Positions 33,117-45,577 of a DNA stretch of 64,000 bases are shown here, in pieces. The stretch's first letter is position 1, and every line of letters begins with the position of its first letter. The notes beneath the pieces are model-generated. The model searched no databases. It was given only the letters and a program-made list of their open reading frames with translations, and was not told the origin of the DNA. This DNA comes from Myxocyprinus asiaticus (taxonomy: Eukaryota > Chordata > Actinopteri > Cypriniformes > Catostomidae): NCBI RefSeq assembly GCF_019703515.2, contig NC_059374.1:13862245-13926244 (forward strand), read 5' to 3'. Position numbers and translations under genes: made by a program.

Positions 33117-34545
33117 GTGTATGTGTAACTGCCTGTGTTACGATTGCTCCAATGCTTCTCTGCTCCATAATCTTCTTCCTTTCGCACAGACATTAATAAG
33201 ACAATCCACTTCTTAATTTACCTTTTTTTTTTTTTTTTTTTAGAGTACAAGAAAAAATAAATAGGTTTACACTTGTCACATTCTGACTGACACGGCTTGG
33301 CACTTCACGGTATTGGTTGCATGGCAGGTGTAATTGTTAGCTGTCAACATACATCTTCTGTGAGCTGGTATGAGTGTAGCTGCACAGCACGGTGCTTTTT
33401 ATTGACCTTGAATCTCTGCCCTCATTCCTACATCATGAATTGCGCCATAAGGGCAGGCTTGCCGTCACTCCGTAATTTATCTCCAGATTGTAATTGATGA
33501 CTGCAACAGGAAGGTTCTGAGAGAACTGCTTGGAGTCGGAGTAAAATCCATGATAACCCTTAAGAATGTGTGTGAAACATTAAAATGATAAATATCCCAG
33601 GCTTTTGTTTGTGGGGCGAAGCAGTTGAGTTTGAGCTAAACTCACTTGTGAACTAAACAAGCACTTGAGAGCCCCACTTGAACACGCTTATCAGAACCAA
33701 CGGTAATTAAGTGCGACCAACCCTGTAGGACATTCACAAATATTCACAACAGCAAATAAACAGGACAATGTAACCAAAAACTTGTTAGTCCTTGTTTGGC
33801 CGATATATCGGCTGTTTAGAGCAGAGGAGGCACCAGGGACTGGGAGTAAATTACTGGTCCGGAAATTGAGTTATTGGGAATCGACCTGTCAACAGGGGTG
33901 TTAGCGAGGTGTGCAGTTGCCTTGGATTCCCAGGGCCCAGTTAAGTGGTTGCTATGAGTCTGAGGCCATGGGCCACCCCATGTCAGCAGGTCCAAGTCGC
34001 CTCGCATACGACCAAATAATAACGGTTGTTTTCAGAGGCCATGTGTGTTGGCTTACTTGCAGACAGATTGTGTCGCACTCAGTGTGGTCTGACCATTAAA
34101 GAATCCCTTGAGGTTCGCCTAAGCTCACTGTCCTCTCAGTTGCTGCTGCCCACTAGCCAAATAAGAATAGAGGCTGATGTCATTTTTGGAGGAAAGCGTT
34201 ATGTTGACCTTGTTGGAATTAAACTGGATGAGTTTCTTGAACTCTTGCTCTTTCCATTTCACTATCATCTTGATGAGTTTCCTTTTTGTCTTAGTGTTTA
34301 ATGTTTGCAAGCTAAGACTCATTTGCTCTCTGGAGACCTATGAGTAATGGAGAGCGTTGAATTTTAAGAATGACTTTCCAAAGGCTGATCACCTTTTCAC
34401 CTTACTGTCAACCAGCATGCTAATTGGACGAATGCAGCTTGTCATGATTGACCCCTGTAAAACCAATAAAATTAACTAAAAAAATAATCATTTATAAATA
34501 AATATTACTTGTAAAACTGTTGATAAATTTTAACAGCATCTTACC
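33117..34545. other. Mixed unique sequence; no gene seen
   Basis: A T-run lies at 33223-33241. Two stretches (33290-33500 and 33820-34110) are less AT-rich; open frames there overlap on both strands and show nothing recognisable. Confidence 0.45.
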
Positions 34546-34549
34546 AAGG

Positions 34550-34710
34550 ACTAGTTTAACCAGAAATGAAATATGTCATTAATTACTCACCCTCATTCCA
34601 TTTCAAATACAGGACATTTACACAAAAGGAGTTATTATGCAGAATGGGCATTCACTTTCATAGTATTGTGGCAGGTTTGATGTCAATGTCGGAAACATCA
34701 TTAGTTCCTG
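34550..34710 (+). mobile_element. Decayed GTTCACCC-family MITE fragment
   Basis: ATTAATTACTCACCCTCATT, AAAAGGAGTTATTATGCAGA and CACTTTCATAG match the arm and inner loop of the copy at 63217-63440. Confidence 0.55.
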
Positions 34711-35424
34711 TGTGTTTTAGCATTATTCGATTTACTATGAAGTACAAATCATTCCTCTTGGTGCCCTTTGACTATACTATGCACTTTCAGCATGACACAT
34801 AGCTCCAAGCTGCATTACACTCAACATGAAATGACAATCTTAACCGATTTTACTTTAATTTCAGAGTGAACCAGGATATTCAATGGAAGAAATGTAGGAC
34901 GGTACTTGATTTCATTTGTCAGGAATTGATTGGATTGTGAAAAGTGGCCATTCTAGACCAGAGTCAATTGACCCTTTGCTAAGCTCAGCCTTAAAAGCGT
35001 TTTTGACCAATCCTATTTTAGTAACTGTTGCCATCCACCATTTCTCTGACAACCACTTTCTTTTTTCCGATGAGAGTCTACTGTAGTAATCTGTGTTTGA
35101 GTGGTTTTATGCAGAATTTTATAGAAAAAAATCCAAAAATTTAAAAAACTTTGTTGAGAAATTACGCTTTTATTTTTTAAAGTGACTGTGAACAGTTTTC
35201 AATATAATAACTATTTGTTTTACAAAAAACATAAAATAAATATGCTTTAAAATGTCACTGTTCATTCTTGCCTATATTATCGATTCAGTTTTTTGAGAAT
35301 ACACTGATAAACCAAAACATTGACCACTCACAGGTGGGAAATCTCCCATCCAAAGGGGGGGGTTGGAGTGCTTATCGAAGAGTCAGTTGTGAAGGACTAC
35401 TCCCCTCCTGAAACTCCTACTCCC
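34711..35424. other. AT-rich sequence; no gene seen
   Basis: Ends in ACTCCCCTCCTGAAACTCCT directly before the truncated Tc1 copy; no recognised element or gene. Confidence 0.4.
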
Positions 35425-36113
35425 AACCATGAAGCATGGGGGTGGCAGCATCATTTTGTGGGGGTGCTTTGCTGCAGGAAGGACTTTTGCACTTAACAAA
35501 ATAGATGACATCATGAGGAAGGAAAATTATGTGGATATATTGAAGCAACATCTCAAGACATCAGCCAGGAAGTTAAAGCTTGGTTGCAAATGTGTCTTCC
35601 AAATGGATAATGACCCCAAGCATACCTCAAAAGCTGTGGCAAAATGGCTTAAGCACAACAAAGTCAAGGTATTGGAGTGGCCATCACAAAGCCCTGACCT
35701 CAATCCGATAGAAAATTTGTGGGCAGAACTGAAAAAGTGTGTGCAAGCAAGGAGGCCCACAAACCTGACACAGTTACACCAGTTCTGTCTGGAGGAATGG
35801 GCCAAACTTATTGTGAGAAGCTTGTGGAAGGCTGCCCAAAATGTTTGACCCAAGTTAACAATTTAAAGACAATGCTACCAAATACTAACAAAGTGTATGT
35901 AAACTTCTTACCCACTGGGAATGTGATTAAAGAAATAAAAGCTGAAATAAATCATTCTCTCTACTATTATTCTGACTTTTCACTTAAAATAAAGTAGTGA
36001 TCCTAACTGACCTAAGACAGGGAATGTTTTCTATGATTAAATGTCAGGAATTGTGAAAAGCTGAGTTTAAATGCATTTGGCTAAGGTGAATGTAAACTTC
36101 TGGCTTCAACTTG
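35425..36113 (+). mobile_element. Right half of a Sleeping Beauty-like Tc1 transposon
   Basis: The right terminal region keeps the IR/DR layout: an inner direct repeat GTGTATGTAAACTTCTTACC (35893-35912) and an outer one GTGAATGTAAACTTCTGGCT ending in TCAACTTG at 36113, followed by TA. This spacing and wording match the right arm of salmonid/cyprinid Sleeping Beauty-type Tc1 elements. The left half, including the N-terminal DNA-binding domain and left arm, is missing; the break is at about 35425. Confidence 0.92.
35429..35890 (+). pseudogene. Tc1-like transposase, C-terminal catalytic part
   Basis: The 139-codon frame starts MKHGGGSIILWGCFAAG, the middle of the DDE domain. It keeps the second aspartate in FQMDNDPKHTS and the glutamate in SQSPDLNPIENLW, exactly 34 residues apart (DD34E signature of Tc1). 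The first catalytic aspartate and the paired-like DNA-binding region are lost with the 5' half. After EEWAK the frame shifts: the expected C-terminal residues (YCEKLVEGCPKCLTQV) are in another plus frame from about 35805. It would have cut and joined transposon ends; now inactive. Confidence 0.93.
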
Positions 36114-38655
36114 TATAATTTTTATAAGCTTACCATAGTGAATCGGGGTAAGGTAAGGACATTGTGTTGAACGCTGATTGTTTATGTACTCAATTAATAA
36201 TGGCAATTTGTTAATTTTTAACCAAAATATCTTACGTAGTGCAGCTTTAAATAAAAATATTTTTTTTACAGTGTAGATATATGGTTAGGGTTCACACTGT
36301 GCTGCTGGCAGCATGTTACCATTTGTAAGTAAAAACCATGCAAATTTACAACAACTCGCTCTGACATGTTTAATGCCCAGTGATGAAATGTAACTTAGAA
36401 TGTTCTTTTGACAGAGCTCACAAAATGACAGCTTAGCAAACATCACAGACAGCTTTTAGTCCACAGCAACACAAGGATATGCAGTTTAGCTGTGAACTTT
36501 CATCCCTACAGGGCATTTATGTAAGAGCAAGCTTCAAACTGTTTCTATACATAGCCTCTGTTCCATCTGTACTCAAAATAAATCACCTCAACGAAAGAAA
36601 ACTACCTGAAAAAAAGTGCTTACACTTGAATTTGAACGGAGACCACCTCAGTTTGCCAAAATGAACCCTCCGCCAACACCTCCGTCTCAGTGGAATCAAC
36701 ACTGGTTGCCTCAATGTGTTTGCAGGCAGCAGTGTACGCCAAGAGTTCATATTAGATGTGTGTTCACGCAAGCATGACATAAGAAATTGTTTGTCTAGAA
36801 ACCCCACAGGGAAAGAGCCGAGCTGCTCCACGCGTCCACATCAGTGCATGAAATTCTGAGGGCCCGTTTCCTAGACGCAGATTAATCTTAGTCCTGGATT
36901 AAATTACACTGTCAATAGTGTTTCTGCAATGACTCTGCTGTGTGCTGTAGTACTTGGTTTAATATGTTTCAGGAAAACTGACCTATGTGTTTTTTGACCA
37001 TTTTTCTGATTTTGTCTCTCTGAAGAAAATTAAATTAGAGATTTATGGCCAAAAAACATAAGCAATTGTATACATCCAAACATGAGCAATGGAGCGCTGC
37101 TGCAGTCACATTTGGAATCCGATATACTCGTGGCTCTTGGAGTCATATTTTGAGGATTGACCTGAAACAATATCTTTGTTGGTCAAAACATAAAGAGGAA
37201 CAACAAAACAGGGAGACACAATATCATGATGGACACAGGAGAAACTATCTTGTAGAAAATTGTAAACGGTCATACCTTTCTATCTTTGAGTGTATTTACT
37301 TGCACAATTTTATCCTGATTATGCTTAATAAGTCGACAACGTGTAAGGTCATGTAAACACCTTAAATGGGTTTCCTCTATATGGGTACGGTCATAAATGG
37401 TTTAAGCAAAAACTTATCGGCACATGTAGATTTGTACTAAATTCATTAAAATGCAATGACTTTATATATTTTTTAATACACCATTTTATATTTTATTAAT
37501 TAAGGTGGTGTAACTGCCCAAAAATACAGCAAAGAAAAAAGTCCCCCAGGTAATCATAGCTGTGCTCATATTCAGTACAACAGCACAATTGTGGGTACAG
37601 TGTGAGTTTTGGTGCTGTTATGGTATCAGTATATATTATCTGTTAAATATCCTTACTTTTGGAACTACTATGCTACTATGAAGAAGTTGAGAAGTAGTAA
37701 AATTTGATTTTAAAATATTATTTACGTTTGAAAAACTTCAAATTAATGTCAGTTAGAGCTGTCAACAGGGCTGAGAAACTATCAGCTTTTTTTACTTAAA
37801 TACTATCAAATTCTAATTATATCAAAATAGATGCAAAAAAGATACAAATAACCAGATTTTTAAGTTAATGTTGTCTCCAAAATCCACAAGAGGGTACAAT
37901 GAATGAATAAAAAATAAACAGCAAAGTGCTTACATTGTTTATTTCAAAGAACTTTACTGATTGTTAACAAAAGTGCATTCCATTATAAACTAAAGTACAT
38001 ACAATTATGAAATAAACCGACTTTGCATGTTCATATTCTCAAATTTTAAGTAAAACAAGAACATAAATGCTTCAATAGACAGTTCTGTTTTAAAGGTATA
38101 CTGGGGCCACATTACTACAGCGGTATTCAAGCTTCAAAATACTGGTGCTACCATATTGTTTTTCACTAATTACAGTTGTAAGTATGGCAGTAATATTCCC
38201 AGATAGTACTGGTATTCGGTTGAACTCGGTTGTGTGGCATTTGTGGCTCAAACTCTGCCTTACCACAGTAACGGCATGTATCTGAGCCCAGTGCTGCAAT
38301 AGTGGCTGCAATAGATGGACAGACTGTGCGGATTTCAAAACACGCTTTTCTAAATTGAACACAGCATTTTAAAACAGATTGCTTATGTTGCAAGCTTCAA
38401 CCAAAGTCATCATCAGTGCTTGGCACACATCTAAAATTCAAATGCACAGTTTTCACATACAAATGTGAATTTATATCATAAATTCAATAAATATTCACAT
38501 TTTAATTTGATATCCTTAATGTTAGTGTAGTGCAACCAACACACAAAAAGCCCTTTTGTTGAAAACCATACAACAGGAAATTATACCACAGAGAGGACCC
38601 CTGTAGACCCTCATGACTCTGTGTCAAAGTCAGTAAGTCTTTTAATCATCTCTAT
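36114..38655. other. AT-rich stretch without gene
   Basis: A short repeat-like block at 36860-36905 (GGGCCCGTTTCCTAGACGCA) recalls a dispersed teleost repeat. Frames of 60-103 codons at 36479-36831, 37045-37356 and minus 38090-38393 have no recognisable domain. 37755-38400 may be decayed transposon (GAGCTGTCAACAGGGCTGAG) but I cannot place it. Confidence 0.4.
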
Positions 38656-38659
38656 TTTC

Positions 38660-39560
38660 CATAGTCAAGTTTTTATTTGCATAGCAGTTTTCACAACACA
38701 TCGTTTCAAAGGAACTTTACAGAAAAAAGTATGCTGAAATGTCTGTAATGTCTTAAAGTCATCATTATTCAGTTTAAAGGGAAAACTTAATGAAAAATCA
38801 TGCCTTAAAATTATTTGTCTTTAGGCCCCCAGTGAGCAGGCAAAAGGCTACTGTGGCAAGGAACCCACAACTCCATAAGATGTTATTTAATGGTAAAAAA
38901 AAAAAAAAACCTGGAGAGAAACCAGGCTCAGCTGGGGGAGTCAGTTGCTCTCTGGCTCTACAGCATAATTATAATGCCAATATTAGTTATCTGTGTTAAA
39001 TACAAGTCATGTAATGGTTGATTAAACTGAGTAGATGGCAATGTTTAAAACAAAAGAATATTGATTGAACTGTAAGATTAATGAGTCTATCCCGAAGTTG
39101 ACTGTGGAAGTGCACATAGATGCAGTGTCTTTTGTTATTTGGCTGATAAAGCCTTCAGTTGGCATCAATTTGTTGTCTATGTATTCCATTTTAAGAGAAG
39201 TGATGCAAGCAGAGGTCAGAGAAATGTTACTTGCTGTTCGATAGGATTGCGGTTGAGAGCAGTTTATTTGCTGTGTAGTCCATCCTAAGACCAAAATGAT
39301 GCCCCAGCAGAGGTCACTTAGATGTGCCCTGCAGTCTGGCTTGAAGCTTGTAGCAGTTAATTTCCAGTGAAGTCCATCATAATAGACTGAAGGGATGCAG
39401 ACAGTGATCATCGAAGTGCTCCTCTCTGTCTGGCTGGCACAGACTGCAGTTAGTAGTCGTAGGCTCAGTGACACATAGCAATGGGAGTAGAACATCCGCC
39501 TGGACAAGAGCTAGATTTGGCAGGCTCTGGTAGCATCGGGATATATATCCTTATGATGAG
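38660..39560 (+). repeat. Probable long interspersed repeat (CCCCCAGTGAGCAGGCAAAA type)
   Basis: TATTTGCATAGCAGTTTTCA, GCCCCCAGTGAGCAGGC, GTGGCAAGGAACCCACAACT, GAGAAACCAGGCTCAGC and TGGCACAGACTGCAGTTAGT recall a single widespread teleost repeat in this order. A minus-strand 161-codon frame (39022-39507) lies inside it and is not called as a gene. No second copy in the window. The Tc1 element at 39574 lies just beyond its right end. Confidence 0.45.
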
Positions 39561-39573
39561 AAAGGAAAATATA

Positions 39574-41176
39574 CAGTGCATTCAAAAAGTATTCAGAGCC
39601 CTTCATTTTTTTTCACATTTTGTTATGTTGCAAACTTATGCTAAAATGATTTAAATTATTATTTTTTTACATCAATCTACACTCCATACCCCATAATGAC
39701 AAAGCAAAAACCAGATTTTTGATAACTTTGCAAATGTATAAAAATAAAAAACTGAAATATCACACTGACATAAGTATTCAGACCCTGAACTCAGTACTTA
39801 GTTGAAACACTTTTGGCAGTGATTACAGCCTCAAGTCTTTTTGTGTATGATGCGACAAGCTTTGCACACCTGGATTTGGGGATTTTCTGCCATTCTTCTC
39901 TGCAGATCCTCTCAAGCTCTGTCAGGTTGGGTGGGGACCATCAGTGGACAGCCATTTTCAGGTCTTTCTGGAGATATTCGATTGGGTTCAAGTCCGGGCT
40001 CTGGCTGAGCCACTCAAGGACATTCGCAGAGTTGTCTCTAAGCCACTCTTGCATTGTTTTGGCTGTGTACTTAGGGTCATTGTCCTGTTGGAAGATGAAC
40101 CTTTGGCCCAGTCTGAGGTCCTGAGCGCTCTGGACCAGGTTTTCATTAAGGATATCTCTGTGTTTTGCGGCATTCAGCTTTCCTTCAACCCTGACCAGTC
40201 CCCCAGTCCCTGCCACTGAAAAACACCCCCACAGCATGATGGTACCACCACCATGCTTCACCGTTGGGATGGTATTGTGCAGGTGATGAGCGGTGCCTGG
40301 TTTCCTCCAGACATTGCGTTTGGAATTGAGGCCAATCAGTTCAATCTTTGTTTCATCAGACCAGAGAATCTTGTTTCTCACAGTCTGAGAGTCCTTTAAG
40401 TGCTTTTTTATGTGTATTGCACTGTGGAGAGGCTTCCGTCTGGCCACTCTTCCATAAAGCCCAGATCGGTGGAGTGTTGCAGTGATGGTTGTCCTCCTGA
40501 AAGTTTTTCCCATCTCCACACATGATTTCTAGAGCTCAACAAGAGTGACCATCTTGGTCACCTTTCTTACCATGTCCCTTCTCCCCTGACTGTTCAGTTC
40601 TGGGCAGCCAGCTCTAGGAAGAGTCCTGGTTGTTCCAGACTTCTTCAATTTCAGAATTATGGAGGCCACTGTGCTCTTGGGAACCTTCAATGCAGCTGAA
40701 ATCTTTTTGTAGCATTCCCCAGATCTGTGCCTTAACACAATCCTGACTCTGAGCTCTGCAGGCAGTTCCTTTGACCTCATGGCTTGGTTTTTGCTCTGAT
40801 ATGCATTTTCAGCTGTGATACTTTATATAGACAGGTGTGTGCCTTTCCAAATCATGTCCAATCAATTAAATTTGCCACAGGTGGACTACAATCAAAGTGT
40901 AGAAACACCTCAAAAATGATCCAGAGAAATGGGATGCACCTGAGCTAAATTTCAAGTGGCATAGCAAAGGGTCTGAATATTTATGTGATATTTCTGTTTT
41001 TTTCTTTTTAATAAATTTGCAAAGTTATCAAAAATCTGTTGTCATTATGGGGTATGAAGTGTAGATTGATGTATTTAAAGCATTTTAGCATAAGGGTGCA
41101 ATATAGCAAAATGTGAAAAAAAAAAAAAATAAATAAAAAAAAAAATGAAGGGGTCTGAATACTTTCTGATTGTCTG
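39574..41176 (-). mobile_element. Nearly complete Tc1-like transposon
   Basis: TA dinucleotides at 39572-39573 and 41177-41178 flank a 1603-bp element. Its terminal inverted repeats run about 210 bp per side: CAGTGCATTCAAAAAGTATT at the left, and the right end read in reverse starts CAGACAATCAGAAAGTATTC. Each arm has two copies of an AAGTATTCAGA motif (about 39585 and 39773 left; about 40970 and 41150 right), an IR/DR layout. The single transposase gene is on the minus strand. Internal A and T runs at 41116-41144 slightly expand the right arm. Confidence 0.95.
39791..40780 (-). pseudogene. Tc1-like transposase with two in-frame stops
   Basis: One frame runs from ATG at 40780 (MRSKELPAELRVRIVLRHRS) to TGA at 39791, 330 codons, a little under the family's usual 340. 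Residues 1-110 hold the paired-like helix-turn-helix region with a GRPR-like hook (LPRAGCPELN). The catalytic residues are all present: D in ILWSDETKIEL, D in FQQDNDPKYTA and E in SPDLNPIEYL, the last pair 34 residues apart (DD34E). Two stops break it: TAG at 40529-40531 after VTLVEL, and TGA at 39938-39940 after LKMAVH, then the tail resumes as [15 protein letters not shown]. Both stops fit single C-to-T changes of CAG and CGA codons, an inference from the family consensus. A short deletion before KKHLKDSQ is also likely. There is no frameshift. Inactive, but little decayed. Confidence 0.95.
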
Positions 41177-41178
41177 TA

Positions 41179-41726
41179 TATAATAATATTAGTGTAGATG
41201 CAATTCACTAGTAGATACCATAGGTCCATTTTACAACAATATGTTAGTAACTACATATATTGTAAAATGTTCATTAGTAACCTCAAGGTTGTTGTTAGGT
41301 TAGAGCTTCAAAAGGATGAAATTATGAATTAATTCTTGTAACACATGTAGAAATCTAGGTAAAGACAGCAAACTTGTTTATCTACAGTATAAGGTGCGCA
41401 GAAAGTGTAACCAATAGGACTCCTTATAAAAGTCCTCATTGTACTGTGATATCACTATTGTTATCACAGTATGCATAGATGTGCCATTCATTACCAGCAA
41501 TCTAATCTATTATGCTATAATTGTTCACCATGCCTTGCTAATTGCGATATTTCTGGATTTGTGTAGAAAAAACATCCACTTTCTCCCTTAATGACAACAC
41601 TGCCGTACTGAGTGGTTGTTTCCCTGCTGTGCTGTGCTGTGCTAAACAAATCAATCTGTTTATTTGGTTCAAACATTTGTAGGTGTCATATTATATCATA
41701 ATCTATTCAGTGTCTGTAGCACCACA

Positions 41727-41727
<1 letters not shown>
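41179..41727. other. AT-rich sequence; no gene seen
   Basis: No recognisable repeat or coding sequence apart from a short CTGTG run near 41628-41645. Confidence 0.4.
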
Positions 41728-41803
<76 letters not shown>

Positions 41804-41804
41804 A
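41728..41804. repeat. (CTAT)n microsatellite
   Basis: About 19 perfect CTAT units. Confidence 0.98.
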
Positions 41805-44195
41805 TCTCCTGTTTAAATTATTAATGTAAAACAAAGTATTTATCTTATCACTCTCACTTATCAAAAAAGGTTTTCCTTTTTCCATTTTCTACTACCCCTT
41901 GAATACACAAATGCCATGCTTTGGCATGACAACATGCCTTTGAGGTGGTGAATGAGAGCGGCTGATCTCTGAAGCATTAGCTCTCAGTCAGGCTGTGCTC
42001 CTGGAGCAGGTGGTGGAGCTGTGTGGTGCTGCAGGTAAGGCTAAAAGCCTCCAAGCTGGAAAGGTCACGGCTTACACGGATGAAAAGCGATTCAGGGCAC
42101 TGACTTTGAGAAGGTCACAATGACATGAGATGTCTCAAAACATGAAAAGAGATGGATTGAACTCACCATTCTTGGGCCAAAAGACTGCATACTGTACCTG
42201 CTACATGTGGGTCATTCAATGCTTTATAGGATCTTTCTGTGTGCTAAAAAGCTCATTAAAGAAGAACTAGACATTTCAAGAAGAGGATGAGGTTTATTGT
42301 GGCTGTTTTAGGGGAGAGAGTCGGTTTTTCTTTACAGTATTGTGTTGTTTCTCATTAAGACAAAATATACAAAAATGGACCCCTTTCACAGATTGTGATG
42401 GCACATTTTTAATTTAGCAGTGTAAATGTAATTTAGCAGTGTAAAAATTTTAAGTGTAACAAAGTGATAGTTCATGCAAAAAAATTTAATCTGTCAACAT
42501 TTTCTCACTCTTGTGTTGTTCCAAACCCAAATGATGTTCTTTCTTCCATGGAAGAAAACTGTAATATGGACAGGATATTCATTTTTGGGTGAACTATAAC
42601 AAAGATCATGATGTTAAATCTAAAAATTAATGTTTTGGATTATTCAATTCTTGATTGGTCACTCTGCTGCCTTGGCAGATACAGTATGTGCTCCATTCAC
42701 TTCTTATTTCCATCATAACATCATTTGAAACTCTAAAGTTGTTCTCTGAAATGTTTTTCGTGATGTAATGACAAGAGCATTGGGGACATCATTTCTTCTT
42801 CTTCTTCTTTTTTTTTTCATTATTAAAAAACCCAGATTGTACACATCAATACCTTATAAGTTATTTGAGAAAAAGTGCAATGGAAAATTTTGACACTTAA
42901 TACATTTATTGTTGAGAACAGTTCAAAAGTCTGGGTGAGGAAGAAATTCTGGCAAATGTAACATTTAAAAACTCAGAAGGTAGGAATAAGTAAAGACAAA
43001 AAGGTTTAAATCTAAATTTTGATCTATTCTTTAAAACTAGAACTTGTTTTTACTTTCTTTTTCATTAAAATCCACCTTTAAAGCTAAATATAGAATCACC
43101 CATAAACGTTAGCAAGCCTAGTGGTGTTAGAGGAAAGACACTGGAAGCATTGCATTATAATGATGATGAAGATGAAGCCCGTTATCTACTTATTGAAGAC
43201 AGTCGGAAGTTAATGAATGGTGCCAATTAGTCTGAACACTAACTGTAATACATAGGAGAATTAAACTTTTCAGTGTTTTTGAATCTGAGATATTTTGTTC
43301 AATGTTAACCAAGACATAATTCAGTGCATCGGTTCAAATTGTATTTGCTTAATAAGTAAATAAGTAATTTTCTGTAGCAGATAGAGGTCTCAACTTACAC
43401 CTATATCATAAAGCATGGATTAAATGACTAGCTAGGTAAATTTAAACTTAGTTTGAGCAAACTCTTAATTCACAGTACCAGGAAGGTAAATAGGTTTTCA
43501 TCGGGGTTCATCGCCATAGTAGAATACTCTAAATGGCTAACCTGCTTTTTTTCCCCCAGCAGTCCTTTCTAGCTCTCATGGCAACAGCAGTGTTTGTTCT
43601 TGCTGTGTAAATATTCTTCATCATTTTATAATTATCTCTTGTGCTTTGGAAATGTGTTATAATTATTCATGGTTTCATAGTGATCTTTCATTCTGCGTAA
43701 ATGTGTTTTAATTTAGCATATTCCATATCATAATTAATTTCTTCATAATTTTCATAATGACTCCATGTTGCATGCGATTGACTGTTCGGTGCAAAAGTCA
43801 TTCATTCATGTGAATGTGCTGGTGAACTAATCAGAAAATCAGGATCGAGAAAAAAGTTGATAACCAGCATCTTGATACCACTTAACCATAATGAAGTCTT
43901 ACTAGATTTGTTGGATTTTGTCAAACTAAAACTAATCCTGGAATCATGAGTTTGTTCAGCTTTCTTTGTGATACATGGTGCTGATTTGCTTAAAAATACT
44001 GAGTTATTCTTGATATCAACACATTCTATTTTCCTATAAAGGAGGCAGTGTCCCTGTGTTTCCATGTTTATATACAGTATAATAACAGCTACATTATAAC
44101 TTTATTCAAACAAGTTTTATTTACATCCAGAAGGTATAATTAAAGGTCTTCGGGATCATATTGCTTTTCTCTTGACTTTATCCCCATATGTGACC
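41805..44195. other. Unique and AT-rich sequence; one MITE fragment
   Basis: 42463-42600 is a short GTTCACCC-family copy (GTGATAGTTCATGCAAAAAA at the left, TTTTTGGGTGAACTATAAC at the right). 41930-42180 is less AT-rich and repeat-free. A (TTC)n/T-run lies at 42795-42820. No coding signal recognised. Confidence 0.5.
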
Positions 44196-44199
44196 TTAA

Positions 44200-44337
44200 G
44201 GTTATCAAAAAGTAATTTAAAGTAATCTGATTATATTACTTTTTATTGTGGATATTGGATTAGGTTACTGATTGCATTTTACCAAGTAATCAGTATTTGT
44301 AACAGATTATATTTAAAAAGTAACCCTCCCAACCCTG
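44200..44337 (-). mobile_element. End fragment of the CAGGGTTGGG hAT family
   Basis: AAAGTAATCTGATTATATTA, AGTAATCAGTATTTGTAACA and the terminal GTAACCCTCCCAACCCTG match the end of the element at 60328-61151 (there CAGGGTTGGGAGGGTTAC at the left). The other end is missing. Confidence 0.7.
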
Positions 44338-44687
44338 CTAGATACATTTGGGGCCACTGTAATTCATTATCTATGCAGCAGCAGCTCTAAATGTGTGGTC
44401 ATCAACAGTGCTTTAGTCATGTCCATAATAAATGTTTGTCAAACAACATGTCCAACTCACCTGTACATGCAGACATCTCAAAGGAAGCAGCGCACCTCTA
44501 CCCAGCTTCATTCACTCTGGCCGATCAGCACTTCCAAACATGGTTTATTGTGTACGGACACACAATGACATCAGAGTTGTAGACATGAGTCAGGGGTGGC
44601 CACGAAATGCAGTGCTGACGGGTTGTCTTTCCTCTGGGGACGTGTCAGATAAGGACTGCAGAAAGTTGAATCCTCCATAACCGGCAG

Positions 44688-44689
<2 letters not shown>

Positions 44690-44740
<51 letters not shown>
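44690..44740. repeat. (CT)n microsatellite
   Basis: About 25 perfect CT units; the arginine/glutamate-rich open frame on the minus strand is an artefact of it. Confidence 0.98.
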
Positions 44741-44743
<3 letters not shown>

Positions 44744-44928
44744 CTACATGCTGTGTGCCGCAGGGATGTATGCAAAGGAGGTTAATGTCAAAACATTTTC
44801 TAAAGCTCCAGCCACGTGCCAAATATAAGATGGCGTTTTCAACAACTGGGGTTGTATATGGTGGCGGCTCCAGAAGACCAGTGTTTATCTAGCATATTCC
44901 TGCCATAAGAAACATCTTAAGCCATCCG

Positions 44929-45577
44929 AAGCTGGTTTGCTTATCTTAGCTGGTCTAGCTGGTCTCCCAGTCTGGCCAAGCTGGTTTAAGCTGGCCTCCC
45001 AGCCTAAAAAGCATACAAGTGCCCAAACCCCCTCTAAAACATCAAACCAGACCAGCCTAACTTGGCTGGGAGACCAGCTAACTCTGCAAGAAAAAAAAAA
45101 AAAAGCCTAAACTAAGCTGGTGTAGCTGGTCTACCAGCTTGGCCAAGCTGGTAGTAGCTGGTTTAAGCGGGTCACCCAGCCTAACAAGTGCAAAAACCTC
45201 TCTAAAACCATCAAACCAGCTAACCCGGTTAAAAAACAACTTACAGTAAATAAACCCAAGGTGCTTTGCTGGTCTTAGCTGGTTTAAGTTGGTACAGCTG
45301 GTCTCACAGCCTGACCAGCTGACAAATGCCCAGAACTCTGGTAAACCAGCACTAGTCTGATCAGGTTAGGGAACCAACTAACCCAGCTAAGATTAAATTC
45401 AACTAAACTGTGTTGATGGTCTTAGCTGGTTTAAGCTGGTCCAGCTGATCTCCCAACCTGGCCAAGCTGGTCTTCAGCTCGTCAACTACTACTTAACTGG
45501 TCTTCCAGCCTGACCAGCTGACAAGTGCCCAAAACCCCTCAAAAACCAGACCAGCCTGTCCAGGCTGGTAGACCAGC
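44929..45577. repeat. Ladder of about four palindromic GCTGGT/ACCAGC units
   Basis: Degenerate units of roughly 140-160 bp repeat the order AGCTGGTTTAAGCTGG, TCTCCCAGCCTGACCAGC, TGACAAGTGCCCAAAACCCC, AAACCAGACCAGCCT and TGGGAGACCAGCTAAC. GCTGG and CCAGC boxes face each other inside each unit, so single strands could fold extensively. A related single block lies at 516-770. Confidence 0.8.

Noticed and set aside
39022..39507. 161-codon minus-strand frame
   Set aside because: Lies wholly inside a sequence I take to be a dispersed teleost repeat; no domain visible.
41728..41804. Regular short repeats that might suggest a CRISPR-like array
   Set aside because: Perfect tetranucleotide microsatellite with no spacers, in vertebrate DNA.
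44571..44822. Arginine/glutamate-repeat protein on the minus strand
   Set aside because: Translation of the (CT)n microsatellite.
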